Source: CAYMKL01 sp964390805
GTDB lineage: Bacteria; Chloroflexota; Anaerolineae; VGOG01
Assembly: GCA_964390805.1 (NCBI GenBank)
Contig: CAYMKL010000089.1
Location: 1-29,855 of the forward strand
Direction of reading: 5' to 3'
Length of the DNA stretch: 29,855 nucleotides
The position numbers and the translations under genes were made by a program. Below are positions 15,734 through 23,586 of the stretch, one piece after another. Position 1 is the first letter of the stretch, and each line of letters starts with the position of its first letter. The notes below the pieces were generated by a model. The model made no database searches and was not told the origin of the DNA. It saw only the letters and a list, made by a program, of their open reading frames with translations.

Positions 15734-16495
15734 ATGCGTCTTGATAGCAAAGTTGCTCTGATCACTGGCGGAACATCGGGCATCGGTAGAGCCACGGCGC
15801 TGCTGTTTGCTCAAGAGGGTGCCCAAGTCGCCATCACGGGCCGCAATGAAGCGCGCGGTCAGGAGGTGGTGGACGAGATTGAGCAGGCCAATGGCACGGC
15901 CATCTTCATCCGCTCCGATGTGCGATTTGCCGACGCCTGCCGTCGGGCCGTGGAAGAGACCGTGCAGACTTTTGGCCGGTTGGACATTCTTTTCAACAAC
16001 GCCGGCGTCTTCTACCCCAACACCGTGCCGGATAGCACCGAAGAAGAATGGGACCTGACCATAGACATCAATCTCAAGGGGACCTACTTGATGTGCAAAT
16101 TCGCCCTCCCGATAATGATCGCCCAGGGGAACGGCGTAATCGTCAACAACGCCTCAGGTTGGGGGTTGGTGGGAGGCAACGAAGCGGCCGCCTACTGCGC
16201 TGCCAAGGGAGGCGTGGTGCTGATGACAAAGGCCATGGCCGTTGACCACAGCCGACAGGGCATTCGAGTCAACTGTGTCTGTCCTGGAGATGTGGAAACA
16301 CCTATGCTCACCGAGGACTCTCGACTGCGGGGGATGACATGGGAGGCATATCTGGCCGAAGCTGTTCACCGCCCGATGGGACGCATCGGCAGACCGGATG
16401 AGATCGCCAAGGCGGTTCTGTTTCTGGCTTCGGACGATGCCTCATTCGTGACTGGCGCGGTCTTGGCGGTGGACGGTGGCGGCACGGCAGATTGA
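15734..16495 (+). CDS. Short-chain dehydrogenase/reductase 1 (probably NADP-preferring)
   Basis: Classical SDR of 253 aa. It has the Rossmann motif TGGTSGIG near residue 12, the structural NNAG, catalytic S141 (NNASGWG), and Y154-x-x-x-K158 (AAYCAAKG). The C-terminal substrate cap carries PRM-type sequence ending VDGGG. The residue after beta-strand 2 is in ITGRNEARG, with Arg rather than Asp, which by family rules favours NADP(H). It aligns without gaps to SDR 2 at 17688, sharing SGWGLVGG and VNC-CPGD stretches, so the two are paralogues. AAGGAG (15719-15724) precedes the ATG. The substrate is unknown. Confidence 0.88.
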   Translation: MRLDSKVALITGGTSGIGRATALLFAQEGAQVAITGRNEARGQEVVDEIEQANGTAIFIRSDVRFADACRRAVEETVQTFGRLDILFNNAGVFYPNTVPDSTEEEWDLTIDINLKGTYLMCKFALPIMIAQGNGVIVNNASGWGLVGGNEAAAYCAAKGGVVLMTKAMAVDHSRQGIRVNCVCPGDVETPMLTEDSRLRGMTWEAYLAEAVHRPMGRIGRPDEIAKAVLFLASDDASFVTGAVLAVDGGGTAD

Positions 16496-16561
16496 TACCA
16501 AAGCCCTGGGGGCTTATCAGCAGTCTAGCGCGTAAACAGGCGCTGATCAGGGGAGGAAGTC

Positions 16562-17674
16562 ATGGCTGGAAAACCGGATATAGTGATCGTGGGAGCGGGG
16601 GTAATGGGGTGTAGCGCCGCCTACTGGCTCAGCAAGGAGGGCTATAAGGTTCTGCTACTGGAAAAGGAGGCCATGGCCGTCGGCGCCTCCGGCATGGCGT
16701 CTGCCTTCTGGCGGAAGGCCCTGGACAACGAGCAGCTATCGGAGCTGGCTTGGCTGAGCTTCCAACTGCACCAGGACCTGGCTCGCGTTCTACCGCAGGA
16801 ATCGGGGATAGACATCGGCTACCGGGAGCAGCCGACGCTCTTCCCTGCTTTCTCAGCGGAGGAGGCGGGGAGCCTGAAGTCCCAGTTGCCAGCCCTGAAA
16901 CGCCGTGATCCGTCCGCCCGCTGGCTGGAGGGGCAGGCTTTGTGGGACGTGGAGCCCCGCCTGAACCGGGATGCCCTGGGTGGGCTGGCGCTTCAGGGGG
17001 CGCAGGTGATGGCCTACCGATTCGTGCTGGCCCTGGTCAAAGCTGCGGAACGCCAGGGCATGGAACTGCGGCACGGTGAGGTCGTGGGGCTGCAAAGCAG
17101 CGACGGACGGGTCACCGGAGTGCAGCTGCGACAGGGTGAGATCATCGCCGCCGAGAGGGTGGTGCTGGCCATGGGGCCCTGGAGCCAGCAGGCTACCGCC
17201 TGGATAGGACTGAAGGTCCCGGTTTATCCGGTGAGGGGCCAAATCCTGGAGTTGCTGGCGCCCGATCCTCAACTTCATGCCGGTATATCCCATGGCGACA
17301 TGTACCTGGTGCACAAGGCCGATGGGGTCACCCTGGCAGGCACCACCTACGAGCCGGAAAGCGGCTTCGTGAACCACCCCACGCCAGCGGGCCGTGAGGC
17401 CATCATCAACGCGGCCCTTCGGATGGTTCCGTCTCTGGAGGACGCGCAGGTGGCGGACCACATCTCCGGCTTGAGGCCAGGCTGCGGGGATTCGCTGCCC
17501 CTGATCGGCCCAATACCGAATTGGAAGGGCCTGTACATGGTTTCCGGGCATGACCGCAAGGGTATGGGGCTCAGTCTCATCAGCACCCGCATCATCGCGG
17601 ATCTCATCGCCAAAGGGCGCAGCCCCGTGCCCATAGAGAGGTTCGATCCCGTCCGGTTCGGGCCGTCGGAATAG
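16562..17674 (+). CDS. FAD-dependent amine/amino-acid oxidoreductase (DAO family)
   Basis: A 370-aa flavoprotein of the glycine/D-amino acid oxidase (DadA/ThiO/SoxB-like) family. The dinucleotide motif VGAGVMGCSAAYWL has glycines 11, 13 and 16, followed by an acidic residue at the end of strand 2 (LLLEKE). The substrate-binding beta-sheet lies in the middle, and there is a C-terminal FAD contact region (GLRPGCGDSLPLIGPIP and VSGHDRKGMGLS). It oxidises the C-N bond of an amino acid or N-methylated amine, delivering electrons to oxygen or another acceptor. The neighbouring glycine decarboxylase suggests a sarcosine- or glycine-related substrate, and the D-aminoacylase further on suggests D-amino acids; neither is provable. 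It sits between two paralogous SDR genes. Confidence 0.85.
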   Translation: MAGKPDIVIVGAGVMGCSAAYWLSKEGYKVLLLEKEAMAVGASGMASAFWRKALDNEQLSELAWLSFQLHQDLARVLPQESGIDIGYREQPTLFPAFSAEEAGSLKSQLPALKRRDPSARWLEGQALWDVEPRLNRDALGGLALQGAQVMAYRFVLALVKAAERQGMELRHGEVVGLQSSDGRVTGVQLRQGEIIAAERVVLAMGPWSQQATAWIGLKVPVYPVRGQILELLAPDPQLHAGISHGDMYLVHKADGVTLAGTTYEPESGFVNHPTPAGREAIINAALRMVPSLEDAQVADHISGLRPGCGDSLPLIGPIPNWKGLYMVSGHDRKGMGLSLISTRIIADLIAKGRSPVPIERFDPVRFGPSE

Positions 17675-17687
17675 AGGGCGAATCACC

Positions 17688-18449
17688 ATGCGTCTTGCTG
17701 ACAAGGTCGCTCTCATCACCGGCGGCGCGTCGGGCATCGGGCGGGCGACGGCGTTGCTCTTCGCCCGCGAAGGTGCGGCGATCTCCGTAGTTGATCTGGA
17801 CGAGGCCGGCGGACAGGCCGTCGCGCAGACGATTGTGAACGAAGGCGGTCAGGCCATCTTCCTGTGCTGTGACGTGAGCCAGGCGGCCGATTGCCAGCGG
17901 GCCGTGCGGCAGACCGTAGAGGAACTGGGCAGCCTCGACATCGTCTTCAACAACGCCGGCATCATCCGACGGGCTTCCGTGCTGGAGACCAGCGAGGAAG
18001 AGTGGGATCGGGTGATGGCGGTGAACGTCAAGTCCGTCTTTTTGCTCAGCAAGTATGCCATTCCCGTCATGGCCCAGGCTGGCAGCGGAGTGATCATCAA
18101 CACGGCGTCGGGCTGGGGCCTGGTCGGTGGGCGTAAGGCGGCGGCGTACTGCGCTTCCAAAGGGGCCGTGGTGCTGCTGACCAAGGCGATGGCCCTCGAT
18201 CACGCCGGACGGAACATCCGCGTCAACTGCATCTGCCCCGGCGACACCGACACGCCCATGCTGCGAGGCGAGGCGCGGCAACTGGGCGAATCAGACGAGC
18301 ACTTTCTGGCAGAGGCGGCGGATCGGCCATTGCAGCGCATCGGCCAGCCAGAGGACATCGCTCAAGCCGCGCTTTATCTGGCCAGCGATGCCTCGTCTTT
18401 CGTCACCGGCACAGCCCTGGTGGTGGACGGCGGCGGACTGGCGGGGTAG
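17688..18449 (+). CDS. Short-chain dehydrogenase/reductase 2 (probably NAD-preferring)
   Basis: A 253-aa classical SDR, collinear with SDR 1. It has TGGASGIG, NNAG, catalytic Ser in NTASGWG, and Y154-x-x-x-K158 in AAYCASKG. Unlike its paralogue, strand 2 ends in VVDLDEAG. The Asp there normally binds the adenosine ribose of NAD and excludes NADP. It starts 13 bp after the FAD oxidoreductase stop and so is likely co-transcribed. The oxidoreductase plus two SDRs of opposite predicted cofactor preference may act on the same alcohol/ketone. The substrate is unknown. Confidence 0.88.
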   Translation: MRLADKVALITGGASGIGRATALLFAREGAAISVVDLDEAGGQAVAQTIVNEGGQAIFLCCDVSQAADCQRAVRQTVEELGSLDIVFNNAGIIRRASVLETSEEEWDRVMAVNVKSVFLLSKYAIPVMAQAGSGVIINTASGWGLVGGRKAAAYCASKGAVVLLTKAMALDHAGRNIRVNCICPGDTDTPMLRGEARQLGESDEHFLAEAADRPLQRIGQPEDIAQAALYLASDASSFVTGTALVVDGGGLAG

Positions 18450-18453
18450 TACA

Positions 18454-18531
18454 CCCTCACCCTAACCCTCTCCCTGCGAGGGAGAGGGGACTTGCTCCCT
18501 CTCCACTTTGGGGAGAGGGCTGGGGTGAGGG
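18454..18531. repeat. C/T-rich palindromic repeat between SDR 2 and the methyltransferase
   Basis: CCCTCACCCTAACCCTCTCCC (split: 18454-18474) pairs with 18511-18531, whose complement differs at only 2 of 21 positions. A nested CTCCCT-GCG-AGGGAG hairpin lies in the left half and a CTCCCTCTCC stretch in the right half. It starts just after the SDR 2 stop. Such C/T-rich palindromes are a common dispersed intergenic repeat in several bacterial groups. It may act as a transcript end; no T-tract follows. Confidence 0.75.
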
Positions 18532-18555
18532 GAGGTTTCCAAGTAGTGGAAGGAT

Positions 18556-19086
18556 ATGAGAGCACTTCGTGGCACGCCGCTGAAACGATTCCATCGCGAC
18601 TTCAGGCGGCAGCATCCGATCCAGCACCATATCGCGGCGGTTCTTGAAAACGTGGAATACCCGGTCAATGTGGGCTCCGTTTTCCGCATCGCCGACGCAG
18701 CACGGATCGAGGAGCTGATCTTGACCGGCATCACGCCCACGCCACCCAATCCAACCATCGTCAAGGTGGGACGTAACAAACACAGGAATGTACCCTGGCG
18801 CTACGAGAAAGAGGCCAGTGAAGCCATCGCAGAGCTTAAAAGCGAGGGCTATCGCGTCTTTGCGCTGGAAATCACCGAGGGAGCCAGCCCATATTACGAG
18901 ACCGACTGGCCTGCCAAGATCTGCCTGGTTATCGGCCACGAGGATCACAGTGTCACCCGCGCCACCCTTGCTCTGTGTGACGACGTCGTCTTCATCCCCA
19001 TGTGGGGCAAGGGCCTATCGCTGAACGTGCACGTGGCGCTGGCGGTGGTCGTATTCCACATTCGATACCTCGGGCTGGCACGGTAG
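18556..19086 (+). CDS. SpoU/TrmH-family RNA 2'-O-methyltransferase
   Basis: A 176-aa SPOUT-class methyltransferase that transfers a methyl group from SAM to a ribose 2'-OH of tRNA or rRNA. All three family motifs are present: motif 1 NVGSVFRIADA (catalytic Arg), motif 2 ICLVIGHEDHSV (here H-E where most have S-E or N-E), and motif 3 IPMWGKGLSLNVHVALAVVVF forming the trefoil knot. There is no N-terminal RNA-binding extension beyond about 30 residues, as in TrmL/TrmH-like short forms. The ribosome site GGAAGG ends only two bases before ATG 18556. It is a housekeeping-type gene in a metabolic run, so functional linkage to its neighbours is not implied. The exact target nucleotide is unknown. Confidence 0.88.
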   Translation: MRALRGTPLKRFHRDFRRQHPIQHHIAAVLENVEYPVNVGSVFRIADAARIEELILTGITPTPPNPTIVKVGRNKHRNVPWRYEKEASEAIAELKSEGYRVFALEITEGASPYYETDWPAKICLVIGHEDHSVTRATLALCDDVVFIPMWGKGLSLNVHVALAVVVFHIRYLGLAR

Positions 19087-19096
19087 GGGGGAAGTT

Positions 19097-19852
19097 ATGC
19101 GTGGCCTGAAAGACAAACGAGTGTTGATCACTGGCGGGGCGGGCGGCATCGGCGCGGCGACGGCAGCGCGTTTCCTGGAGGAGGGTTCGCGCGTCGTCGT
19201 GCTGGACCGCGACGAGGCGGCGCTCGTGCACCTCGAACGCGAACTGCCATCTCTGAGTGGCGCCATCAACGCCGATGTTTCGGATCCCGACGACGTCGCG
19301 CTGGGCTTTGAAGAACTGGACGACCTGCTGGGCGGGTTGGACGTGCTGGTCAACAACGCCGGCATCAGCATCCGACACCGCTTCATGGACATCTCCCCCC
19401 AGGAGTGGCGACAGGTGATGGCGGTCAATCTCGACGGGGTGTTCTTCGTGGCCCAGCAAGCAGCGCGGCGAATGTTAGCCCGAGACGGCGGCGTTATCCT
19501 GAACATGGGTTCGACCAACGGCTTGATGGGCTACCCTTACTACGCCGACTACAACGCCTCCAAGGCAGGGGTGATCGAGTTGACCCGCTCCATGGCGCTG
19601 GAACTGGCCCCCACGGTGCGCGTCAACGCCGTGTGTCCGGGCTTCATTCTGACGCCGATGCAGGAAGCAGAATACACCCCGGCGATGCGGCGCGCCTTCG
19701 AGGCCAAAGTGCCCCTAGGCAAACTGGGCCGACCGTCAGACGTGGCCGCCCTCTTCGCATTCCTGGCCTCAGACGACGCCAGCTTCATCACCGGCCAAAC
19801 CTTCGTGATTGACGGGGGGGAGATCGCGGGTGGGCTGGCCAGCCAACGGTGA
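19097..19852 (+). CDS. Short-chain dehydrogenase/reductase 3
   Basis: Classical SDR of 251 aa with TGGAGGIG, NNAG, a catalytic Ser in LNMGSTNGLMG, and Y152-x-x-x-K156 (ADYNASKA). It ends in the common VIDGGE. Strand 2 ends with VVLDRDEA, so NAD is the likely cofactor. It is clearly more distant from SDR 1 and SDR 2 than those are from each other, and lacks their SGWGLVGG stretch. It starts 10 bp after the methyltransferase stop with GGGGGAAG upstream. The substrate is not predictable. Confidence 0.87.
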   Translation: MRGLKDKRVLITGGAGGIGAATAARFLEEGSRVVVLDRDEAALVHLERELPSLSGAINADVSDPDDVALGFEELDDLLGGLDVLVNNAGISIRHRFMDISPQEWRQVMAVNLDGVFFVAQQAARRMLARDGGVILNMGSTNGLMGYPYYADYNASKAGVIELTRSMALELAPTVRVNAVCPGFILTPMQEAEYTPAMRRAFEAKVPLGKLGRPSDVAALFAFLASDDASFITGQTFVIDGGEIAGGLASQR

Positions 19853-19861
19853 GCAGCGTCC

Positions 19862-19893
19862 GCCAGGGGCTCCGCTCCGCTCAAGCCCCTGGC
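19862..19893 (+). terminator. Hairpin after SDR 3, possible terminator
   Basis: GCCAGGGGCT (19862-19871) pairs perfectly with AGCCCCTGGC (19884-19893) around a 12-nt loop, 9 bp after the SDR 3 stop. Only TCAATCT follows, so it lacks a real T-tract and termination is uncertain. A second AGCCCC / GGGGCT inverted repeat (19905-19910 with 19936-19941) follows. It encloses CTTCGGCGGGCTCAGGACA, a dispersed-repeat-like sequence related to the one inside the ureohydrolase gene. Confidence 0.45.
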
Positions 19894-20017
19894 TCAATCT
19901 GCAAAGCCCCCCTTCGGCGGGCTCAGGACAAGCGTTGGGGCTGGGTTTGACAGGCCGATAGGCCTTTGTATGCTGAGCCCGATGGCTTCAGCCACGGGCG
20001 GGTTCCGGAGGAGAACA

Positions 20018-20470
20018 ATGAATAGAGTTCTTAGACTGGATGCCAAAGTCGCTTTTGCCATTTTCGTCATCATTGATCTGGTGTGCGTTGGACTGGGGAT
20101 GGGCGTTCCGCTGGCCTGCATACTTTTTGGATTCTTCGTTGGATGGTACATCGCCAAGAGGGCGACCATGGCTACAGCAAACGTAAAGGAAGTTCTTTGG
20201 AAAGCCCTCGCCCAGGCTATCATTACCTCAGCCTTCACCTTCGTCGTGATGAGCACCATCTGGGGAAGGACCATCGTCCTGCTTTTCGATCCCAGCGCCG
20301 ACTTCCAGAGTTTTGGGCATCCATTCATCCTCTATGATCCGAAGATAAGCTTCATAGGCTGGCTGGTTTTGATGATACTCATATCGCCATTCTTGCAGTT
20401 GTTGACAACCATCTTCGGCGCGTATTTGACGTTGCTGCATTGGGCGCGAAGTCGTAGCAACGATAGATAA
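20018..20470 (+). CDS. Small integral membrane protein of unknown function
   Basis: I do not recognise a family. The start at ATG 20018 is chosen because GGAGGAG (20007-20013) lies just upstream; the frame is open further 5' to 19970 without such a site. The 150-aa product has about four hydrophobic segments: roughly residues 10-28 (VAFAIFVIIDLVCVGLGM), 28-45 (VPLACILFGFFVGWYIA), 62-82 (AQAIITSAFTFVVMSTIWG) and 112-138 (ISFIGWLVLMILISPFLQLL). Short basic loops and an Arg/Ser-rich C-terminus suggest an inner-membrane location. The cyclophilin lipoprotein gene follows 29 bp later, so they may be co-expressed. Confidence 0.7.
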   Translation: MNRVLRLDAKVAFAIFVIIDLVCVGLGMGVPLACILFGFFVGWYIAKRATMATANVKEVLWKALAQAIITSAFTFVVMSTIWGRTIVLLFDPSADFQSFGHPFILYDPKISFIGWLVLMILISPFLQLLTTIFGAYLTLLHWARSRSNDR

Positions 20471-20499
20471 ATCACACTTACACTAAGGGAGGAAGTGTT

Positions 20500-21123
20500 A
20501 TGTCAAGAAAGAACAACCGAACCAACAAGGGGTGGTGGAGAACCAACGCCATCGCTGCGGCCCTCCTGTTGAGTGCGGTGGCTGTTGGTTGCGGGCCGAC
20601 CGAACCGGCCGTGCCGGCCAATCCCGCCGACCGTGCCGACATGTACAGCGAGCCGCCGGAGATGCAGATTGACTCTAATAAGAGCTACGTAGCTAACATC
20701 TCCACGGCCAAGGGCGACATCGTCGTCCAGCTCGACGCCAGCGCCGCCCCACTTACCGTAAACAACTTCGTCTACCTGGCGAGACAGGGCTTCTACGACA
20801 AGCTGACGTTCCACCGCGTGGAGCCTGGCTTCGTCATCCAGGGGGGCGACCCGCTGGGCACCGGCATTGGCGGCCCTGGCTACACCGTACCGGCCGAGAT
20901 TCAGTTGCCGCACATTGAGGGTGCTATCGCTATGGCCCGGAAAGCAGACCAGGTCAACCCCAGCCGTGCCTCCAGCGGCAGCCAGTTCTACATCACTCTG
21001 GCCCCGACACCTTTCCTGGACGGAGGATACACGGCCTTCGGTCACGTGATCGAGGGGATGGACGTGGTGCAGTCCATCGCCGTCGGCGACGTGATAGAGA
21101 AGGTCACTATCACGGAAAAGTAG
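20500..21123 (+). CDS. Cyclophilin-type peptidyl-prolyl isomerase, lipoprotein
   Basis: A 207-aa exported protein. Its basic N-terminus and hydrophobic stretch end in lipobox V-A-V-G-C with Cys31, predicting a lipid anchor on the outer face of the membrane. The cyclophilin domain starts near residue 67 (NISTAKGDIVVQL). It includes catalytic FHRVEPGFVIQGGDP with the key Arg, GTGIGGPGYTVPAEI, and GSQFYITLAPTPFLDGGYTAFG. It would speed proline isomerisation during folding of secreted proteins. GGAGGAAG lies upstream of ATG 20500. It is linked to the metabolic genes by position only. Confidence 0.9.
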   Translation: MSRKNNRTNKGWWRTNAIAAALLLSAVAVGCGPTEPAVPANPADRADMYSEPPEMQIDSNKSYVANISTAKGDIVVQLDASAAPLTVNNFVYLARQGFYDKLTFHRVEPGFVIQGGDPLGTGIGGPGYTVPAEIQLPHIEGAIAMARKADQVNPSRASSGSQFYITLAPTPFLDGGYTAFGHVIEGMDVVQSIAVGDVIEKVTITEK

Positions 21124-21175
21124 CCCCCGCTGTCAACTGAACGGACACCGTGCCCGTCGGCTCCCGGAAGGCTCC

Positions 21176-22441
21176 ATGGAAACAAAGAAAACACCGCTAC
21201 TGACCCGGCGATTGCTGCTGTTTATGGGCACGATGATCCTGGCAAACATCGCCGGGCAGATGTACCAGCCACTGCTGCCGTTATGCCTGCAGGAGTTGGG
21301 CGCGGGCGTGGGGCAGGTCGGGTTGTTTTTCACCCTGGGGGCCATCGCGCCGCTGGCTTTTCAGATTCTGGGCGGTTGGCTGTCGGACTCTGTGGGACGG
21401 CTGCAGGCCATCGCTATCGGCAGCACGGCCGGGTTGCTCGGTTACTTCGTGTATGTCTTCGCCCCTTCCTGGGAGTGGCTGCTCATGGCAACGGTAACGA
21501 ACGCCCTGGCGAGATCGTTCGTCGCGCCCAGCTACATGGCCTTTGTCGCCGAGGAATCTACCGAAGCCACCCGAGGCCGGGTTTACGGACTGTCTCAGAG
21601 CCTGTTCATGGTCGTGGGCATCATCGGCCCGCCCATCGGCGGCTATCTGTCACAATACCTGGGCTTCAGGGCCATGTTCATAGCTGCCGGCGCGCTATAT
21701 GCTACAGCCACGGGCATCCGACTGCTCATGGCCCGCAGCGCGCAGCGCGGAGAAAGCGAACCCCGGGAAAAGCCCTCCCTGACGAACTTGAAAGCCAGTC
21801 TGGTGGCGATGGGCGGGCTGGTACTGGCAGGAGGCATCGTCACCTGGATCTTCATCTCCGACGGGGTGCGCGACGTGACCTTCAACATGGCATTTCAACT
21901 CCTGCCGCTGTACATGCAGAACTTGATGGGCCTCTCGAACGTAGAAATCAGTTGGCTATCGTCCATTGCGGCCCTGGCCACCATGCTGCTCCTGACGCCG
22001 GCGGGCTGGCTGTCGGACAAGAAGGGCGAGCGGGTAGGGATCGTGGCTGGCTTTTCGCTCATTGCTGCGGCGATAGCTGTGTTTCTCCAAAGCCGCGTCT
22101 TCGTCGGGTTCGCAGCGGTGTGGGCCCTCTTCGGCGCCGGCGAGGCGCTGATTGGCCCCGCCTACAATGCACTGATCTCCAAGGTAGTGCCCATGCATCT
22201 ACGCGGCACAGCCTTCGGACTGTTCACCACCAGCATCGGCCTGATCTCACTGCCAGCGCCGTACATCGGGGCGATGCTCTGGGAGCGGTTTGCGCCGCAG
22301 GTGCCATTCTACGCACCGCTGGTGGCGGCGCTGCTGATGCTGCCCGTTACGTGGATCAAATTCAAGGTGACAGGCACTTCTGCAAGCGAAGCGGCAATGC
22401 CTGGCACCTCAACACTCACAAATAGAGGAGGACAATCTTGA
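21176..22441 (+). CDS. Major facilitator superfamily transporter
   Basis: A 421-aa polytopic membrane protein with about 12 hydrophobic segments in two halves. A typical MFS loop 2-3 signature (GGWLSDSVGRLQ) lies near residue 65, and a matching loop in the second half is GWLSDKKGERVG. The central cytoplasmic loop (ARSAQRGESEPREKPSL) is charged. It is probably a proton-coupled exporter or importer of a small molecule; the substrate is unknown. The C-terminal tail from about residue 397 (KVTGTSASEAAMPGTST) is encoded by an inverted repeat and is probably a later addition. Its TGA stop overlaps the following ATG by one base. Confidence 0.85.
   Translation: METKKTPLLTRRLLLFMGTMILANIAGQMYQPLLPLCLQELGAGVGQVGLFFTLGAIAPLAFQILGGWLSDSVGRLQAIAIGSTAGLLGYFVYVFAPSWEWLLMATVTNALARSFVAPSYMAFVAEESTEATRGRVYGLSQSLFMVVGIIGPPIGGYLSQYLGFRAMFIAAGALYATATGIRLLMARSAQRGESEPREKPSLTNLKASLVAMGGLVLAGGIVTWIFISDGVRDVTFNMAFQLLPLYMQNLMGLSNVEISWLSSIAALATMLLLTPAGWLSDKKGERVGIVAGFSLIAAAIAVFLQSRVFVGFAAVWALFGAGEALIGPAYNALISKVVPMHLRGTAFGLFTTSIGLISLPAPYIGAMLWERFAPQVPFYAPLVAALLMLPVTWIKFKVTGTSASEAAMPGTSTLTNRGGQS
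22365..22410. repeat. Inverted repeat inside the 3' end of the MFS gene
   Basis: AGGTGACAGGCACTT (22365-22379) and AATGCCTGGCACCTC (22396-22410) are imperfect complements (about 12 of 14 positions) with a 16-bp loop. The repeat is translated as the last part of the MFS protein, after its final membrane segment. It looks like a short dispersed palindrome that has been incorporated into the reading frame without disrupting it. Confidence 0.6.
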
Positions 22442-23549
22442 TGATCGCCATTACCAATGGCAAAGTAATGACCATCACCCAAGGCACGTTGGAGCGCGGA
22501 ACGGTGCTCGTCGAGGACGGGCGCATCGTCGCGGTAGGAGAGGAGGTCGAGATCCCAGAAGGCGCTGAAGTGTACGATGCCACAGGCAAGGTGGTGATGC
22601 CCGGCCTGATTGACGCTCACTGCCACGTGGGACTGTTTCCCGACGGCATCGGCTGGGAGTGTTCCGACGGCAACGAGATGACGCCGCTACGTACACATGA
22701 TGAAGCGGTCCCATCACGCCGCACATGCGCGCGCTGGATGCGGTGCATCCCGAAGACCCGGCCTTCAAGGAACTGGTGGCCGCCGGCGTGACGACGGTGC
22801 TCACCGGTCCCGGCAGCGGCAACCTCATCGGCGGGCAATGGGTGTGCCTCAAGACCGCGCCCCAGCCGAGCGTGGAGCAGATGGTGCTGGTGGAGCCAGC
22901 CGGCATGAAAATGGCCCTGGGAGAGAATCCCAAGCGGGTCTACGGCGAGCAGAAGAAAGCACCTTCCACACGGATGGGCAACGCAGCCGCCTTGCGGACC
23001 GCCCTGGTGGACGCCCAGAACTATCTGGAGAAGTGGCGCCGCTACGAGGCTGACCTGGCTGACTATCAAGCCAAAGTCGAGGCGGAGGACGAGGGCTGTC
23101 GCTTAGCGGAAGAGCCCAAACCGCCGGAGCGCGATCTGAAGCTGGAGGCACTGGGCAAGGTGCTGCGCCGCGAGATGAAGGCCCGCGTTCATGCGCATCA
23201 AGCCGACGACATGCTCACTGCCATCCGCATCGCCGAGGAGTTCAACCTGGATCTGACCCTGGAGCACGCCACCGAGGGCTACAAAATCGCCGACATCCTG
23301 GCCGAAAAGGGAATCCCCGTCACCGATGGGCCGATTCTGTTCTCTCGCGTCAAGTACGAGTTGAAGAACATGACGCCAAAGAACCCTGGCCTGATGGCCA
23401 AGGCGGGCGTCAAAGTGGCCATTCAGACCGACGAGGCCGCTTCGTCATATGTACGTAGCGGCGTCGTCTTCAGTGGGCACCCCTTCGACTACCGCACCGT
23501 GGCCGAGTTGGTGTTGGTGGACGGCCAGGTGGCTTACAAGCGGGAGTAG
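22441..23549 (+). pseudogene. Broken amidohydrolase (imidazolonepropionase-like family)
   Basis: This was an amidohydrolase of the COG1228 type. Residues 1-81 are intact (AITNGKVMTITQGTLERGTV, then PGLIDAHCHVG with the metal HxH). At 22684 a 25-bp repeat shifts the frame: the first frame ends at 22791, and the remaining protein resumes in another frame from about 22710 (PITPHMRALDAVHPEDPAF) with a stop at 22701 just upstream. The second part keeps VHAHQADD, LEHATEGYK and IQTDE. It then jumps to FSGHPFDYRTV, missing the segment of roughly 60 residues (final strand, helix and usual I-T-x-N-P-A region) that relatives carry. A related 25-bp repeat sits exactly at that junction. It is probably non-functional. 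Confidence 0.82.
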
Positions 23550-23586
23550 GAGAGTGAATACGCATAGACACAACAGGAGGAAGCTT

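Noticed and set aside
23449..23586. Extended N-terminus for the second aminotransferase
   Set aside because: The extra 46 codons overlap the amidohydrolase remnant in another frame and read as Trp/Ser-rich nonsense. GTG 23587 has a perfect AGGAGG.
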